A stretch of DNA of 64,000 bases from Woeseiaceae bacterium (GTDB taxonomy: Bacteria; Pseudomonadota; Gammaproteobacteria; Steroidobacterales; Woeseiaceae): assembly GCA_028279985.1 (NCBI GenBank), contig JANQMR010000005.1, positions 1 through 64,000 on the forward strand. The letters are read 5' to 3'. Positions 50,597-64,000 of this stretch are shown in pieces (within the stretch, counting starts at the first letter, position 1; each line of letters begins with the position of its first letter). A program made the translations under genes and the position numbers. The notes under the pieces were generated by a model that ran no database searches, was not told where the DNA came from, and was given only the letters and a program-made list of their open reading frames with translations.

Positions 50597-51235
50597 ATGC
50601 GGCAATCACAATTGTCCCAGTTATCTCAGTCGTCCAAGTTGTCCCAGTCGTCCGGTCCCGGCGGACCGGTTGCAGGCATCGACGAAGCCGGCCGCGGTCC
50701 GCTTGCAGGCCCGGTGGTGGCCGCCGCCGTGATTCTGGACCCGGCCGCACCGATAGCCGGGCTCGCGGATTCGAAAGTACTCGGCGAGAGGCGGCGCAAC
50801 GCGCTGGCGGCGGAGATCCGCAAGTCGGCTTTGGCCTGGGCCGTCGCCTGGGCCGATCCGAAAGAGATCGATACGCTGAACATCCTCGCGGCGACCATGC
50901 TCGCGATGCGTCGCGCCATCCTGAGCTTGGGCGTATTTCCGGCCGGCGTGCGTGTAGACGGTAATCGCCTGCCCGGACTCGGTTTCGGCGGGCGTTCGAT
51001 TCCCGGCGAAGCCGTGGTTCGCGGCGATGCTCGGGTCGCCGCGATCAGCGCCGCATCGATCCTCGCCAAGACGACCCGCGACCGGATGATGGTCGAAATG
51101 GACAGCCTGTACCCGCAATACGGCTTTGCTCGTCACAAGGGTTACGGCACGGCCGTGCATCGCGAACGGCTTCGCCGGCATGGGCCCTGCCGAGAGCATC
51201 GGCTGAGTTTTGCGCCGGTGCGGGAGACCTTGTGA
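50597..51235 (+). CDS. rnhB: Ribonuclease HII with serine/glutamine-rich start
   Basis: A 212-residue enzyme that removes RNA from RNA-DNA hybrids, including single ribonucleotides. The core starts [12 protein letters not shown] (first catalytic Asp and Glu) and has A-D-S-K, G-D-A-R and [10 protein letters not shown]. Before it are about 20 residues rich in Ser and Gln ([14 protein letters not shown]) encoded by 9 bp repeats; a start nearer the core would need a non-ATG codon. dnaE overlaps its end by 4 bp (GTGA). Confidence 0.94.
   Translation: MRQSQLSQLSQSSKLSQSSGPGGPVAGIDEAGRGPLAGPVVAAAVILDPAAPIAGLADSKVLGERRRNALAAEIRKSALAWAVAWADPKEIDTLNILAATMLAMRRAILSLGVFPAGVRVDGNRLPGLGFGGRSIPGEAVVRGDARVAAISAASILAKTTRDRMMVEMDSLYPQYGFARHKGYGTAVHRERLRRHGPCREHRLSFAPVRETL
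50612..50656 (+). repeat. In-frame 9 bp repeats at the rnhB 5' end, five units
   Basis: TTGTCCCAG, TTATCTCAG, TCGTCCAAG, TTGTCCCAG and TCGTCCGGT, period 9. They encode the Ser/Gln-rich N-terminus of RNase HII. Confidence 0.85.
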
Positions 51236-54200
51236 GCAGCGCCTCGCCGATCGTACATCTGCATCTGCGGACCGAGTACTCGCTGATCGACAGCACCGTG
51301 CGCATTCCCGCGCTGATGCGGCGTTGTGCGGCGGACGACATGCCGGCCGTCGCCCTGACCGATCGCAACAACCTGTTTGCGATGGTCAAGTTCTACCGTC
51401 AGGCGCAGCAGGCGGGTGTCAAGCCGATCATCGGCGCCGACCTTTGCGTGGAGAACCCCGATGAACCCGCACGGCCGTACACACTGGTCGTGTTGTGCCA
51501 GAACAACGAGGGTTACCGCCGACTGTCCGAGTTGATCACGCGCGCGTTTCTCGAAGGCCAGTATCGCGGCGAAGCGCGGGTCAGGCGCGAGTGGCTGACG
51601 GCGGAGGCCTGCAGGGGTCTGATTGCCCTGTCCGGCGGGTTACACGGTGATGTCGGCAATGCCTTGCGCCGGGGCCGGGCCGAGCTGGCGCTGGAACGCC
51701 TGCATCACTGGCAAGCCGTGTTCGGCGATCGTTATTACCTCGAGCTGATCCGCACCGGGCGCCGCGGCGAGGAGGATTGCGTGCAGGCCAGCCTGTCGCT
51801 GGCCTCCGGCGAGGCCGTGCCGGTGGTGGCGAGCAACGACGTGCGCTTCCTCGAGCCCGGCGACTTCAACGCGCACGAAGCGCGCGTTTGTATCCATGAA
51901 GGTCGAAGCCTCGCAGATCCGGACCGGCCGCGCCATTACAGCGAAGCACAGTACCTGCGCAGCGGCGAGGAGATGGCCGCGTTGTTCGACGACGTGCCCG
52001 AAGCCATTGCCAACGGTCTGGAAATCGCCAGGCGTTGTAACTTCAGCCTGTCGCTGGGCCGGAGCGTGTTGCCGGCATTCCCGGTGCCTGCCGGCGAGAC
52101 GGAGGCGGGGTACCTCGAGTCCGAGGCCCGCCGGGGCCTGGATCGGGCCTTGGAAGAGATACATGCCGCGAAAGGCATCGAAGCGGCGGACCGGAAAATA
52201 CTCGGCGCACCGTATTTCGAGCGGCTCACGAGCGAGCTGAACGTCATACGTGGCATGGGGTTCCCCGGCTACTTCCTGATCGTCGCCGACTTCATCCGCT
52301 GGGCGCGCGAGAACGGCATCCCGGTCGGTCCCGGCCGCGGTTCCGGCGCGGGATCGCTGGTCGCCTGGGTGCTAGGAATCACCGACCTGGACCCGCTGGA
52401 GCACGACCTGCTTTTCGAGCGTTTCCTGAATCCCGAACGCGTGTCGATGCCTGATTTCGACGTCGATTTCTGCATGGAAGGCCGCGACCGCGTCATCGAC
52501 TATGTCGCCGAGCGTTACGGTCGCGATCGTGTGGCGCAAATCATCACCTTCGGCACGATGGCGGCAAAAGCCGTCATCCGCGATGCGGGGCGCGTACTGG
52601 GGCAGCCTTACGGTTTCGTCGATCGTGTCGCCAAGCTCGTTCCCTTCGAGATCGGCATGACGCTCGAGAAGGCGCTCGACCAGTCGGACGAGCTGGCGGC
52701 GATGTATGCGGACGACGAGGAGATTGCGGCGATCATCGATCTGGCGCGATCCCTCGAAGGACTGGTACGCAACGCCGGCAAACACGCCGGCGGCGTGGTC
52801 ATCGCGCCGGATCGGCTGACGGATTTTGCGCCGCTTTACTGTGAAGACGGCGGAACGAACATCGTCACACAGCTCGACAAGGACGACGTCGAGGCGATTG
52901 GCCTCGTGAAGTTCGACTTTCTGGGGCTCAGAACGCTGACGATCATCAACTGGGCCGAACGTATCGTCAACGCCAGCTATCCGGATCTCGATTTCGACAT
53001 CGCCCGCGTGCCGACGGACGACCCGAAGACCTTCGAGCTTTTGCAAAGCACCAAGACGGCGGCCGTGTTCCAGCTCGAGTCCAGCGGCATGCGGGACCTC
53101 GTCAAGCGCTTGCGTCCCGATCAGTTCGACGACCTGGTTGCGCTGGTTGCCCTGTTTCGGCCCGGTCCGCTGCAGTCCGGCATGGTGGACGACTTCATCG
53201 AGCGCAAGCACGCAACCGCGCGTTCTCAAATCGACTACCTGCATCCGGACCTCGAACCCGTGCTGCGGGAAACCTACGGCGTGATCCTGTATCAGGAACA
53301 GGTCATGCAGATCGCGCAGGTGCTGGCCGGTTACACGCTCGGCGGCGCCGATCTGCTCAGGCGCGCGATGGGTAAGAAAAAGCCGGAGGAGATGGCCAAA
53401 CAGCGCGAGATCTTCGTGCAAGGCGCCGTCGAACGCGGTGTGGCCGAACCCACCGCGACACACATTTTTGATTTGATGGAGAAGTTTGCGGGTTACGGTT
53501 TCAACAAATCGCACTCGGCCGCCTACGCCGTGCTGTCCTACCAGACCGCTTATCTCAAGGCGCATTATCCGGCGGCCTTCATGGCGGCGGTCATGAGCGC
53601 CGATTTACAGAATACCGACCGGCTGGTGACCCTGAAGGACGATTGCCGGCAGCTCGGCCTCGACATCGTTCCGCCGGACGTCAATCGCTCCGGCTATCAT
53701 TTCAGCGTGTCCGACGAGCGCGGCATCCTCTACGGCCTGGGCGCGATCAAAGGCGTGGGCCGCGCCGCCGTCGAGTCGCTGATCGCGGAACGGGAAGCCG
53801 GCGGGGCCTTCGAAGACCTCGCGAGCTTCTGCCGCCGTATCGACCACGAACGTGTGAACCGGCGTGCGCTGGAGGCGATGATCAAAGCCGGCGCGATGGA
53901 CGGGTTCGGGCGCTCGCGGCATGCGCTGATGCTCGAGGTGCCGGAAGCGTTGAAAGGCGCCGACCAGCAGGCGCGCGCCGCCGCCGCCGGCCAGAACGAC
54001 ATGTTCGGCCTGGCCGAGTCCGCCGCCGCGGCGAAGCCGGTAACGGACCCCGCCGAATGGCCCGAGAGCGTGCGTCTCGGCAACGAGAAGGAAGCGCTGG
54101 GCCTGTATTTGACCGGGCATCCTTTCGATGCCGTGCGCAACGACGCACGGTGCTTCGTCGACGGCAAACTCGGCGACGTGACCCGGGAGCCGCCGCCGGA

Positions 54201-54750
54201 AACCTCGAACGGTGAACGCAGTTACGCCCAGAGCCGCCGCGAGGTCACCCTGGCCGGGTTGGTGGTAGACATTCGAAAACGCGGCAATCGCGTCAGCGTC
54301 GTTCTCGACGACGACAGCGGACGCATGGAAATCAGCCTGTTCAGCGAGGCGTTTCAAGAGTTTCGCCATCTCTTGGTCAAGGACGAAATCGTCGTCGTGG
54401 CGGGCGGCCTGAGATATGACGATTTCATCGGCGCCTGGACCGTCAATGCCAAGCGCGTGTCGCAGATCGACCGGGTAATCGAGAGCCGCGCGCAACGCAT
54501 GCTGCTCAAGCTCGCGCCCGACGGACAGGGCGAGCAATTGTTGATGCGTCTGCACGACGTGTTGTTGCCCTACCGCGAAGGCGACTGCGACGTCGCCGTG
54601 CAGTACTTCGGCGAACGCGCGGCGGCGCGCCTGGAGCTGGGGGCGGAATGGTCGGTGCGGCCGAGCCGCGAGTTGCGCGACAAGCTGTCGGAGCTGCTCG
54701 GCAGCGGCAACGTCCGGCTGTTGTACGCGCCCGGCCGCGAAATCATGTAG
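51232..54750 (+). CDS. dnaE: DNA polymerase III alpha subunit
   Basis: An 1172-residue replicative polymerase, E. coli being 1160. The N-terminal PHP domain starts [18 protein letters not shown]. The C-family polymerase core has [13 protein letters not shown] and the catalytic P-D-F-D-V-D-F-C. Next are the helix-hairpin-helix region and a C-terminal OB fold ([10 protein letters not shown], about residue 1005). The start is a GTG overlapping the rnhB stop. Confidence 0.96.
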   Translation: MSSASPIVHLHLRTEYSLIDSTVRIPALMRRCAADDMPAVALTDRNNLFAMVKFYRQAQQAGVKPIIGADLCVENPDEPARPYTLVVLCQNNEGYRRLSELITRAFLEGQYRGEARVRREWLTAEACRGLIALSGGLHGDVGNALRRGRAELALERLHHWQAVFGDRYYLELIRTGRRGEEDCVQASLSLASGEAVPVVASNDVRFLEPGDFNAHEARVCIHEGRSLADPDRPRHYSEAQYLRSGEEMAALFDDVPEAIANGLEIARRCNFSLSLGRSVLPAFPVPAGETEAGYLESEARRGLDRALEEIHAAKGIEAADRKILGAPYFERLTSELNVIRGMGFPGYFLIVADFIRWARENGIPVGPGRGSGAGSLVAWVLGITDLDPLEHDLLFERFLNPERVSMPDFDVDFCMEGRDRVIDYVAERYGRDRVAQIITFGTMAAKAVIRDAGRVLGQPYGFVDRVAKLVPFEIGMTLEKALDQSDELAAMYADDEEIAAIIDLARSLEGLVRNAGKHAGGVVIAPDRLTDFAPLYCEDGGTNIVTQLDKDDVEAIGLVKFDFLGLRTLTIINWAERIVNASYPDLDFDIARVPTDDPKTFELLQSTKTAAVFQLESSGMRDLVKRLRPDQFDDLVALVALFRPGPLQSGMVDDFIERKHATARSQIDYLHPDLEPVLRETYGVILYQEQVMQIAQVLAGYTLGGADLLRRAMGKKKPEEMAKQREIFVQGAVERGVAEPTATHIFDLMEKFAGYGFNKSHSAAYAVLSYQTAYLKAHYPAAFMAAVMSADLQNTDRLVTLKDDCRQLGLDIVPPDVNRSGYHFSVSDERGILYGLGAIKGVGRAAVESLIAEREAGGAFEDLASFCRRIDHERVNRRALEAMIKAGAMDGFGRSRHALMLEVPEALKGADQQARAAAAGQNDMFGLAESAAAAKPVTDPAEWPESVRLGNEKEALGLYLTGHPFDAVRNDARCFVDGKLGDVTREPPPETSNGERSYAQSRREVTLAGLVVDIRKRGNRVSVVLDDDSGRMEISLFSEAFQEFRHLLVKDEIVVVAGGLRYDDFIGAWTVNAKRVSQIDRVIESRAQRMLLKLAPDGQGEQLLMRLHDVLLPYREGDCDVAVQYFGERAAARLELGAEWSVRPSRELRDKLSELLGSGNVRLLYAPGREIM

Positions 54751-54790
54751 AGTCCGAAACCGCCAATCAACGGTCGACAGGCCTTAAGCC

Positions 54791-55746
54791 ATGGATCTGA
54801 AATTCCTGGATTTCGAGCAGCCGATCGCCGAACTGGAAGCCAAGATCGAAGAGCTTCGTTTTGTCGGCGACGATTCCGAAGTCAACATCAACGAAGAGGT
54901 AACGCGTTTACGCGCCAAGAGCGAAGCGCTGACCCGTAGCATCTTCGCGAAGCTCAGCGCCTGGGAGATCGCACAGGTCGCCAGGCACCCGATGCGGCCC
55001 TATACGCTGGACTATCTCGATGAGATGTCGCCGGACTTCCAGGAGTTGCACGGCGACAGGATGTACGCGGACGATCCCGCGATCGTCGGCGGTATCGGTC
55101 GCATCGACGGTCGCGCAGCGATGTTCATCGGACACCAGAAGGGCCGCGACACCAAGGAACGCGTCAGGCGCAACTACGGCATGCCGAAGCCCGAAGGTTA
55201 TCGCAAGGCGCAACGCCTGATGCGGCTCGCCGAGAAGTTCTCCCTGCCGGTCGTGACCTTCATCGATACGCCGGGCGCCTATCCGGGGGTCGGCGCCGAG
55301 GAACGCGGCCAGAGTGAGGCAATTGCTTACAGTTTGTATCTGATGGCGGGCCTCAAGACCCCGATCGTCAGTGTCGTGATCGGCGAAGGCGGCTCGGGCG
55401 GCGCGCTGGCCATCGGCGTCGGCGACCGTTTGCTGATGCTCCAGTACGGCATCTACTCGGTGATCTCTCCGGAAGGTTGTGCATCGATACTCTGGAAGAG
55501 TGCCGAGAAGGCGGAGCAAGCCGCCGATGCGATGCGCATCACCGCCGAGAGCCTGAAAGGCTTCGGTCTGGTCGACGACGTGCTCCCGGAACCCTTGGGC
55601 GGCGCGCATCGCAATCCCCGGGATGCCGCCGAGGTCATCCGTAACGCGGTCGTCGCCAGGCTGGACGAGTTGGCTCAGTTGCCGCTGGAACAGCTATTGG
55701 AAGAGCGCCAGCGTCGCCTCGCGGGCTTCGGGGACTTCAAGGAAGC

Positions 55747-55750
<4 letters not shown>
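54791..55750 (+). CDS. accA: Acetyl-CoA carboxylase carboxyltransferase alpha subunit
   Basis: A 319-residue protein, identical in length to E. coli AccA. It begins [20 protein letters not shown] and has [17 protein letters not shown] and [11 protein letters not shown] for carboxybiotin and acetyl-CoA binding. With AccD it makes malonyl-CoA. tilS overlaps its stop by 4 bp. Confidence 0.97.
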
Positions 55751-59838
<4,088 letters not shown>

Positions 59839-59852
59839 CCAAGGGAGGTTGA

Positions 59853-61142
<1,290 letters not shown>

Positions 61143-61196
61143 GGTTTATCGACGGACCCTGGGTTGCCGGGCACGACAAGGGTTCGGGGAAGTCTT

Positions 61197-61517
61197 TTGT
61201 CTCATCTGCGCTGGCTGCTCGTCGTATTGGTTCTCGTCGCGGTTCTGCTGCAGGTCGAGCTGTGGCTGTCGGACGGCGGTTATCGCAAGACCCTGAAGCT
61301 TCGTGCCGCGGTTGCCGAGCAGGCGCAGCAGAACGAGTCGTTGCGCGAGCGTAACGCCGCGCTCGATGCCGAGGTCGTCAATCTCAAGCAGGGGCTGGAG
61401 GCTGCCGAGGAGCGGGCGCGTACGGACTTGGGCATGGTGGGCCCCGGCGAGACCTTCTATCAGGTAGTCCCGGCGGTAGTCCCGGCGGTAGTACCAGCCG
61501 CCGACTCGAATCGCTGA
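61197..61517 (+). CDS. ftsB: Cell division protein FtsB
   Basis: A 106-residue bitopic membrane protein. A membrane helix (LRWLLVVLVLVAVLLQVELW) is followed by a periplasmic coiled coil and the conserved E-E-R-A-R-T-D-L-G-M-V-G-P-G-E-T-F-Y. It joins FtsL and FtsQ in the divisome. The TTG at 61197, with GGGGAAG just upstream, is preferred; another TTG at 61164 is in frame. Near the C-terminus 12 bp repeats encode V-V-P-A three times. In E. coli ispD and ispF follow; here they do not. Confidence 0.9.
   Translation: MSHLRWLLVVLVLVAVLLQVELWLSDGGYRKTLKLRAAVAEQAQQNESLRERNAALDAEVVNLKQGLEAAEERARTDLGMVGPGETFYQVVPAVVPAVVPAADSNR
61463..61498 (+). repeat. In-frame 12 bp repeats near the ftsB 3' end
   Basis: GGTAGTCCCGGC twice perfectly, then GGTAGTACCAGC. 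They encode repeated V-V-P-A in the FtsB tail. Confidence 0.9.
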
Positions 61518-61518
61518 A

Positions 61519-61547
61519 GCGGAATGTCCGCGACAGGTGCCGTTTTT
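61519..61547 (+). terminator. Weak terminator candidate after ftsB
   Basis: GCGGA-ATG-TCCGC forms a 5 bp hairpin 2 bases after the ftsB stop, and a run of five T follows 11 bases later. The stem is short and the T run is displaced, so efficiency is doubtful. It separates eno-ftsB from the convergent Smr gene. Confidence 0.3.
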
Positions 61548-61672
61548 CGCCTGCCGAGAAGTGGATTTGCTACGCCGGTGCTGCGCGAGATTGGGGGCAT
61601 GCAGAATTAGCTTGGTATCGCGCATGGCGACCGGGAGTATGCGCATTCCGCGCCCCGGCGGTCATTCGAGCG

Positions 61673-62203
61673 TCAGGCGGAACGTTGCAGCAATACGTAA
61701 ACGGCGCCGGTGCCGCCGTCCACCTGACGCGCCGAGACGAAGGCGAGCACCGGCTCCCAGCGACGCAGCCATCGATTGACCTTGTCCTTGAGCACCGGGC
61801 CGCGGTGTCCCGAGCCGCGGCCCTTGCCGTGGATCACACGCACGCAGAGTTTGCCCGTGCGCGCCGAGTGTTCGATGAAGTCGGCAAGCCGCGGCTTCGC
61901 TTCCGCGACCGTCATGCCGTGCAGATCGATTTCGGCCTGCACGCTGAAGTTGCCCCGCCCGAGCTTGCGCATCGTGCGCCGGCCGACGGACGGCCGCCCA
62001 AAGCGCAAGGCTTCGCCGTTGTTTTTCTCCGTCAGGTCGATGTCGGCGTCCAGGGATTCGCCCAGCACGCGGCGTTCGTCCTCGCGCGTGAACCGCGCCC
62101 GGGGCTTGGACCTGCGCGGCGTCGGATCGACCCGCTGCTCCACGTCGAGCGGACGGGCGCCGTCCACGGCACGGCGAAACAATTCGATATCGTCGTCGGT
62201 CAT
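61673..62203 (-). CDS. Smr-domain protein (SmrA/YdaL-like)
   Basis: A 176-residue protein with a disordered, charged N-terminal half and a C-terminal Smr domain: E-I-D-L-H-G-M-T-V-A-E-A (about 98-109) and V-I-H-G-K-G-R-G-S-G (about 130-139). Smr domains bind or cut nucleic acids; SmrB rescues collided ribosomes in E. coli, and MutS2 uses the same domain. Which Smr subtype this is cannot be settled by eye. The ATG at 62203 gives the family start M-T-D-D-D-I-E-L-F; the frame extends to 62239. It occupies, on the minus strand, the place of ispD-ispF-truD. Confidence 0.88.
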   Translation of the reverse strand: MTDDDIELFRRAVDGARPLDVEQRVDPTPRRSKPRARFTREDERRVLGESLDADIDLTEKNNGEALRFGRPSVGRRTMRKLGRGNFSVQAEIDLHGMTVAEAKPRLADFIEHSARTGKLCVRVIHGKGRGSGHRGPVLKDKVNRWLRRWEPVLAFVSARQVDGGTGAVYVLLQRSA

Positions 62204-62287
62204 GACGCCACTCTGCAGGCTATGGTGCCGCCGGAACATTCAGTATAGTGATGCGGTCTCTGACCGCCTACCGCCCGTCTCACAATA

Positions 62288-63040
62288 ATGAAAATCCTCG
62301 TAAGCAACGACGACGGTTATCTGGCAACCGGCATCAACGTCCTGACCGACGCGCTCGAAAAAGTTGCGGACGTGATCGTCGTCGCGCCGGACCGGAATCG
62401 TTCGGCCGCGAGCAGCTCGCTGACCGTTCATTCGCCGTTGCGGGTTTCCCGATTCGGCGAGAATCGTTACAGCGTCGACGGCACGCCTTCGGATTGTGTA
62501 CATCTGGCGCTGACCGGCTTTCTCGACGAGGAACCGGACCTGGTGGTATCCGGCATCAACCATGGCGCCAACCTCGGTGACGACGTGATTTACTCCGGCA
62601 CCGTGGCCGCGGCCATCGAAGGCCGGTTTCTGGGCCTGCCGACCATTGCCGTGTCGCTGACGGACATGAATGGCGAGCGGCTCGAGCATTTCGACACGGC
62701 GGCGCGTGTCGCCACCGGGATGGTACAGAAGCTCGAGCGAGCCGCGCTGCCGCCCGATGTCATCCTGAACGTCAACGTGCCGAACGTTCCTTACGCGTCC
62801 TTGCGCGGTATCGAGTCGACCCGCCTGGGCTTCCGCCACAAGTCGGAGCCCGTGGTCAGGACCAGCGACCCGCACGGGCGTACGATTTATTGGGTTGGGC
62901 CTTCAGGCAAGGGCGCCGATGCCGGCGAGGGTACCGACTTCCACGCGGTGGAGCGCGGCGCCGCCGCGGTCACGCCGCTCAAGGTGGATCTGACCCGCCA
63001 CGAAGCGCTCGAGCAGCTCAAAGACTGGCTTGCCTCGTGA
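62288..63040 (+). CDS. surE: 5'/3'-nucleotidase SurE
   Basis: A 250-residue metal-dependent nucleoside monophosphate phosphatase. It begins [19 protein letters not shown], with the two Asp of the metal site, and has [14 protein letters not shown] and [13 protein letters not shown]. Length matches E. coli SurE (253). pcm overlaps its stop by 4 bp (GTGA). Confidence 0.96.
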   Translation: MKILVSNDDGYLATGINVLTDALEKVADVIVVAPDRNRSAASSSLTVHSPLRVSRFGENRYSVDGTPSDCVHLALTGFLDEEPDLVVSGINHGANLGDDVIYSGTVAAAIEGRFLGLPTIAVSLTDMNGERLEHFDTAARVATGMVQKLERAALPPDVILNVNVPNVPYASLRGIESTRLGFRHKSEPVVRTSDPHGRTIYWVGPSGKGADAGEGTDFHAVERGAAAVTPLKVDLTRHEALEQLKDWLAS

Positions 63041-63702
63041 ACGGTGCGAGTGACGGAATCCGCGGTATCGGCATGACCTCGGCTCGTACCCGCGACCGGC
63101 TGGTGCAACGGCTCAGGGCCCACGGCATTCGCTCGCAGGCGGTGCTCAACCAGATTCGAAACGTGCCCCGGCATCTGTTCGTCGACGAAGCGCTCGCCAG
63201 CCGGGCGTACGAGGACACCGCCTTGCCGATCGGCCACGGTCAGACGATCAGCCAGCCTTACGTCGTTGCGAGAATGACCGAGGCCTTGCTGGACGCATTC
63301 ACCGGAGAGAAAGTGCTGGAAATCGGCACCGGTTGCGGCTACCAGACGGCAATACTCGCACCGCTGGTCAAACGGGTGTATTCGGTCGAGCGCATACCCG
63401 AGCTGCTGAAAAGGGCACGCCAGCGACTGCGCGACCTGGACATCTACAACGTGCAGTTTCGACCGGGTGACGGCTGGGACGGCTGGCATAAGTATGCGCC
63501 CTACGACGGAATTATCGTCGCCGCGGCAGCGCCGGAAATGCCGGCCAGGCTTCTCGAACAACTGGCACCCGGCGGCCGGCTGATCATTCCGGTTGGGCCG
63601 GCGGGCCGGCAGGAGCTGACGCTGGTCACGCGCAGGGACGATCACTTCGAACGGTGTTCGCTCGACCCGGTGAGTTTTGTGCCACTGGTCCCCGGCAAGT
63701 AA
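63037..63702 (+). CDS. pcm: Protein-L-isoaspartate O-methyltransferase
   Basis: A 221-residue SAM-dependent methyltransferase that repairs isoaspartyl damage in aged proteins. Visible are the motif I loop [26 protein letters not shown] and G-G-R-L-I-I-P-V-G. The GTG at 63037 overlapping surE is chosen; an ATG 36 bases later is also close to the family start. surE-pcm is a widespread pair. Confidence 0.95.
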   Translation: MNGASDGIRGIGMTSARTRDRLVQRLRAHGIRSQAVLNQIRNVPRHLFVDEALASRAYEDTALPIGHGQTISQPYVVARMTEALLDAFTGEKVLEIGTGCGYQTAILAPLVKRVYSVERIPELLKRARQRLRDLDIYNVQFRPGDGWDGWHKYAPYDGIIVAAAAPEMPARLLEQLAPGGRLIIPVGPAGRQELTLVTRRDDHFERCSLDPVSFVPLVPGK

Positions 63703-63791
63703 ACTACCGGTCCTTTCAACCACAAATCATAGCCTTATAGGCATTTACTCATGTTTATTCTTGTTTCGGCTCCGGTCGATGGAGCCGGCCG

Positions 63792-64000
63792 GTGAAACTG
63801 TTCGGGCCGCTGTACGAGCGGGTGCTCGGCTGGTCGCGCCACCGCCACGCGGAGCGTTACCTCGCGGTGTTGAGCTTCGCCGAGTCCTCGTTTTTTCCGA
63901 TCCCGCCCGACGTGATGTTGGCGCCGATGTGCCTTGCCGAGCGCGCCCGTGCCTGGCGTTTCGCCACGGTCACGACGCTGACCTCGGTCGCCGGCGGCCT
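63792..64000 (+). CDS. YqaA-like (SNARE-associated/DedA relative) membrane protein, N-terminal part
   Basis: The frame begins at a GTG and runs off the window; 69 residues are visible, starting MKLFGPLYERVLGWSRHRHA. The block F-A-E-S-S-F-F-P-I-P-P-D-V-M-L-A-P-M matches the conserved E-S-S...P-I-P-P-D motif of YqaA/DedA proteins. These are inner-membrane proteins, some involved in lipid flipping or membrane homeostasis; the role of YqaA is not well defined. It follows surE-pcm, a common order. The preceding 89 bases include an AT-rich stretch (63715-63770) likely to be its promoter. Confidence 0.85.
   Translation, partial: MKLFGPLYERVLGWSRHRHAERYLAVLSFAESSFFPIPPDVMLAPMCLAERARAWRFATVTTLTSVAGG

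Overview
This is a 64 kb GC-rich chromosomal segment from a gammaproteobacterium. The block rpsB-tsf-pyrH-frr-uppS-cdsA-rseP-bamA-skp-lpxD-lpxA-lpxB-rnhB-dnaE-accA-tilS-pyrG-kdsA-eno-ftsB, divergent from map-glnD-dapD, is the classical gammaproteobacterial arrangement. Lipid A genes, BamA and a PEP-CTERM protein show a Gram-negative envelope. I cannot name the genus. No rRNA, tRNA, CRISPR array, insertion sequence or prophage was seen.

Layout. (1) 1-5.4 kb, accessory: a truncated gene, a minimal protein-kinase-like protein, a CadC-type winged-helix/TPR regulator, a PEP-CTERM protein behind a possible sigma-54 promoter, and a ribbon-helix-helix/PIN toxin-antitoxin pair. (2) 5.5-19.1 kb, a motility and c-di-GMP control island: PilZ protein, PomB/PomA sodium-type stators, two HDOD paralogues, a GGDEF diguanylate cyclase, a REC-PAS-GGDEF-EAL protein, a PAS histidine kinase, an HTH-REC protein, a FleQ-like sigma-54 activator without its N-terminal domain, and a divergent CsrA. 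Five transcription units here have a sigma-28 (FliA) type promoter, TAAAG....-N11/12-GCCGA..., which ties the island into one flagellar late-class regulon. (3) 19.2-31.6 kb: yoaA-tsaB, then phosphate control (phoB-phoR-phoU), dsbB, dapE on the other strand, and pstS-pstC-pstA-pstB. (4) 31.8-37.8 kb: an AAA-FHA fusion, an ArsC/Spx-like protein, dapD, glnD, map. (5) 37.9-64 kb: the housekeeping translation, envelope and lipid A cluster, ending in surE-pcm and the start of a YqaA-like membrane protein gene.

Several things stand out. Three MEP isoprenoid genes that normally sit in this cluster (dxr, ispD, ispF) are missing from their places, as are fabZ and truD. Ribosomal protein S2 carries an acidic/alanine-rich tail of roughly 140 residues. 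An enolase segment of about 67 bp has only about 34% GC. Short tandem repeats (8-16 bp units) occur at many gene junctions, and in at least five cases the array spans a stop codon, so the stop and the last codons are duplicated downstream. That junction pattern and the sigma-28 regulon are the two observations I consider most worth following up.

All calls come from reading the sequence and translated frames. No database search was possible, so family names rest on recognised motifs and gene order.
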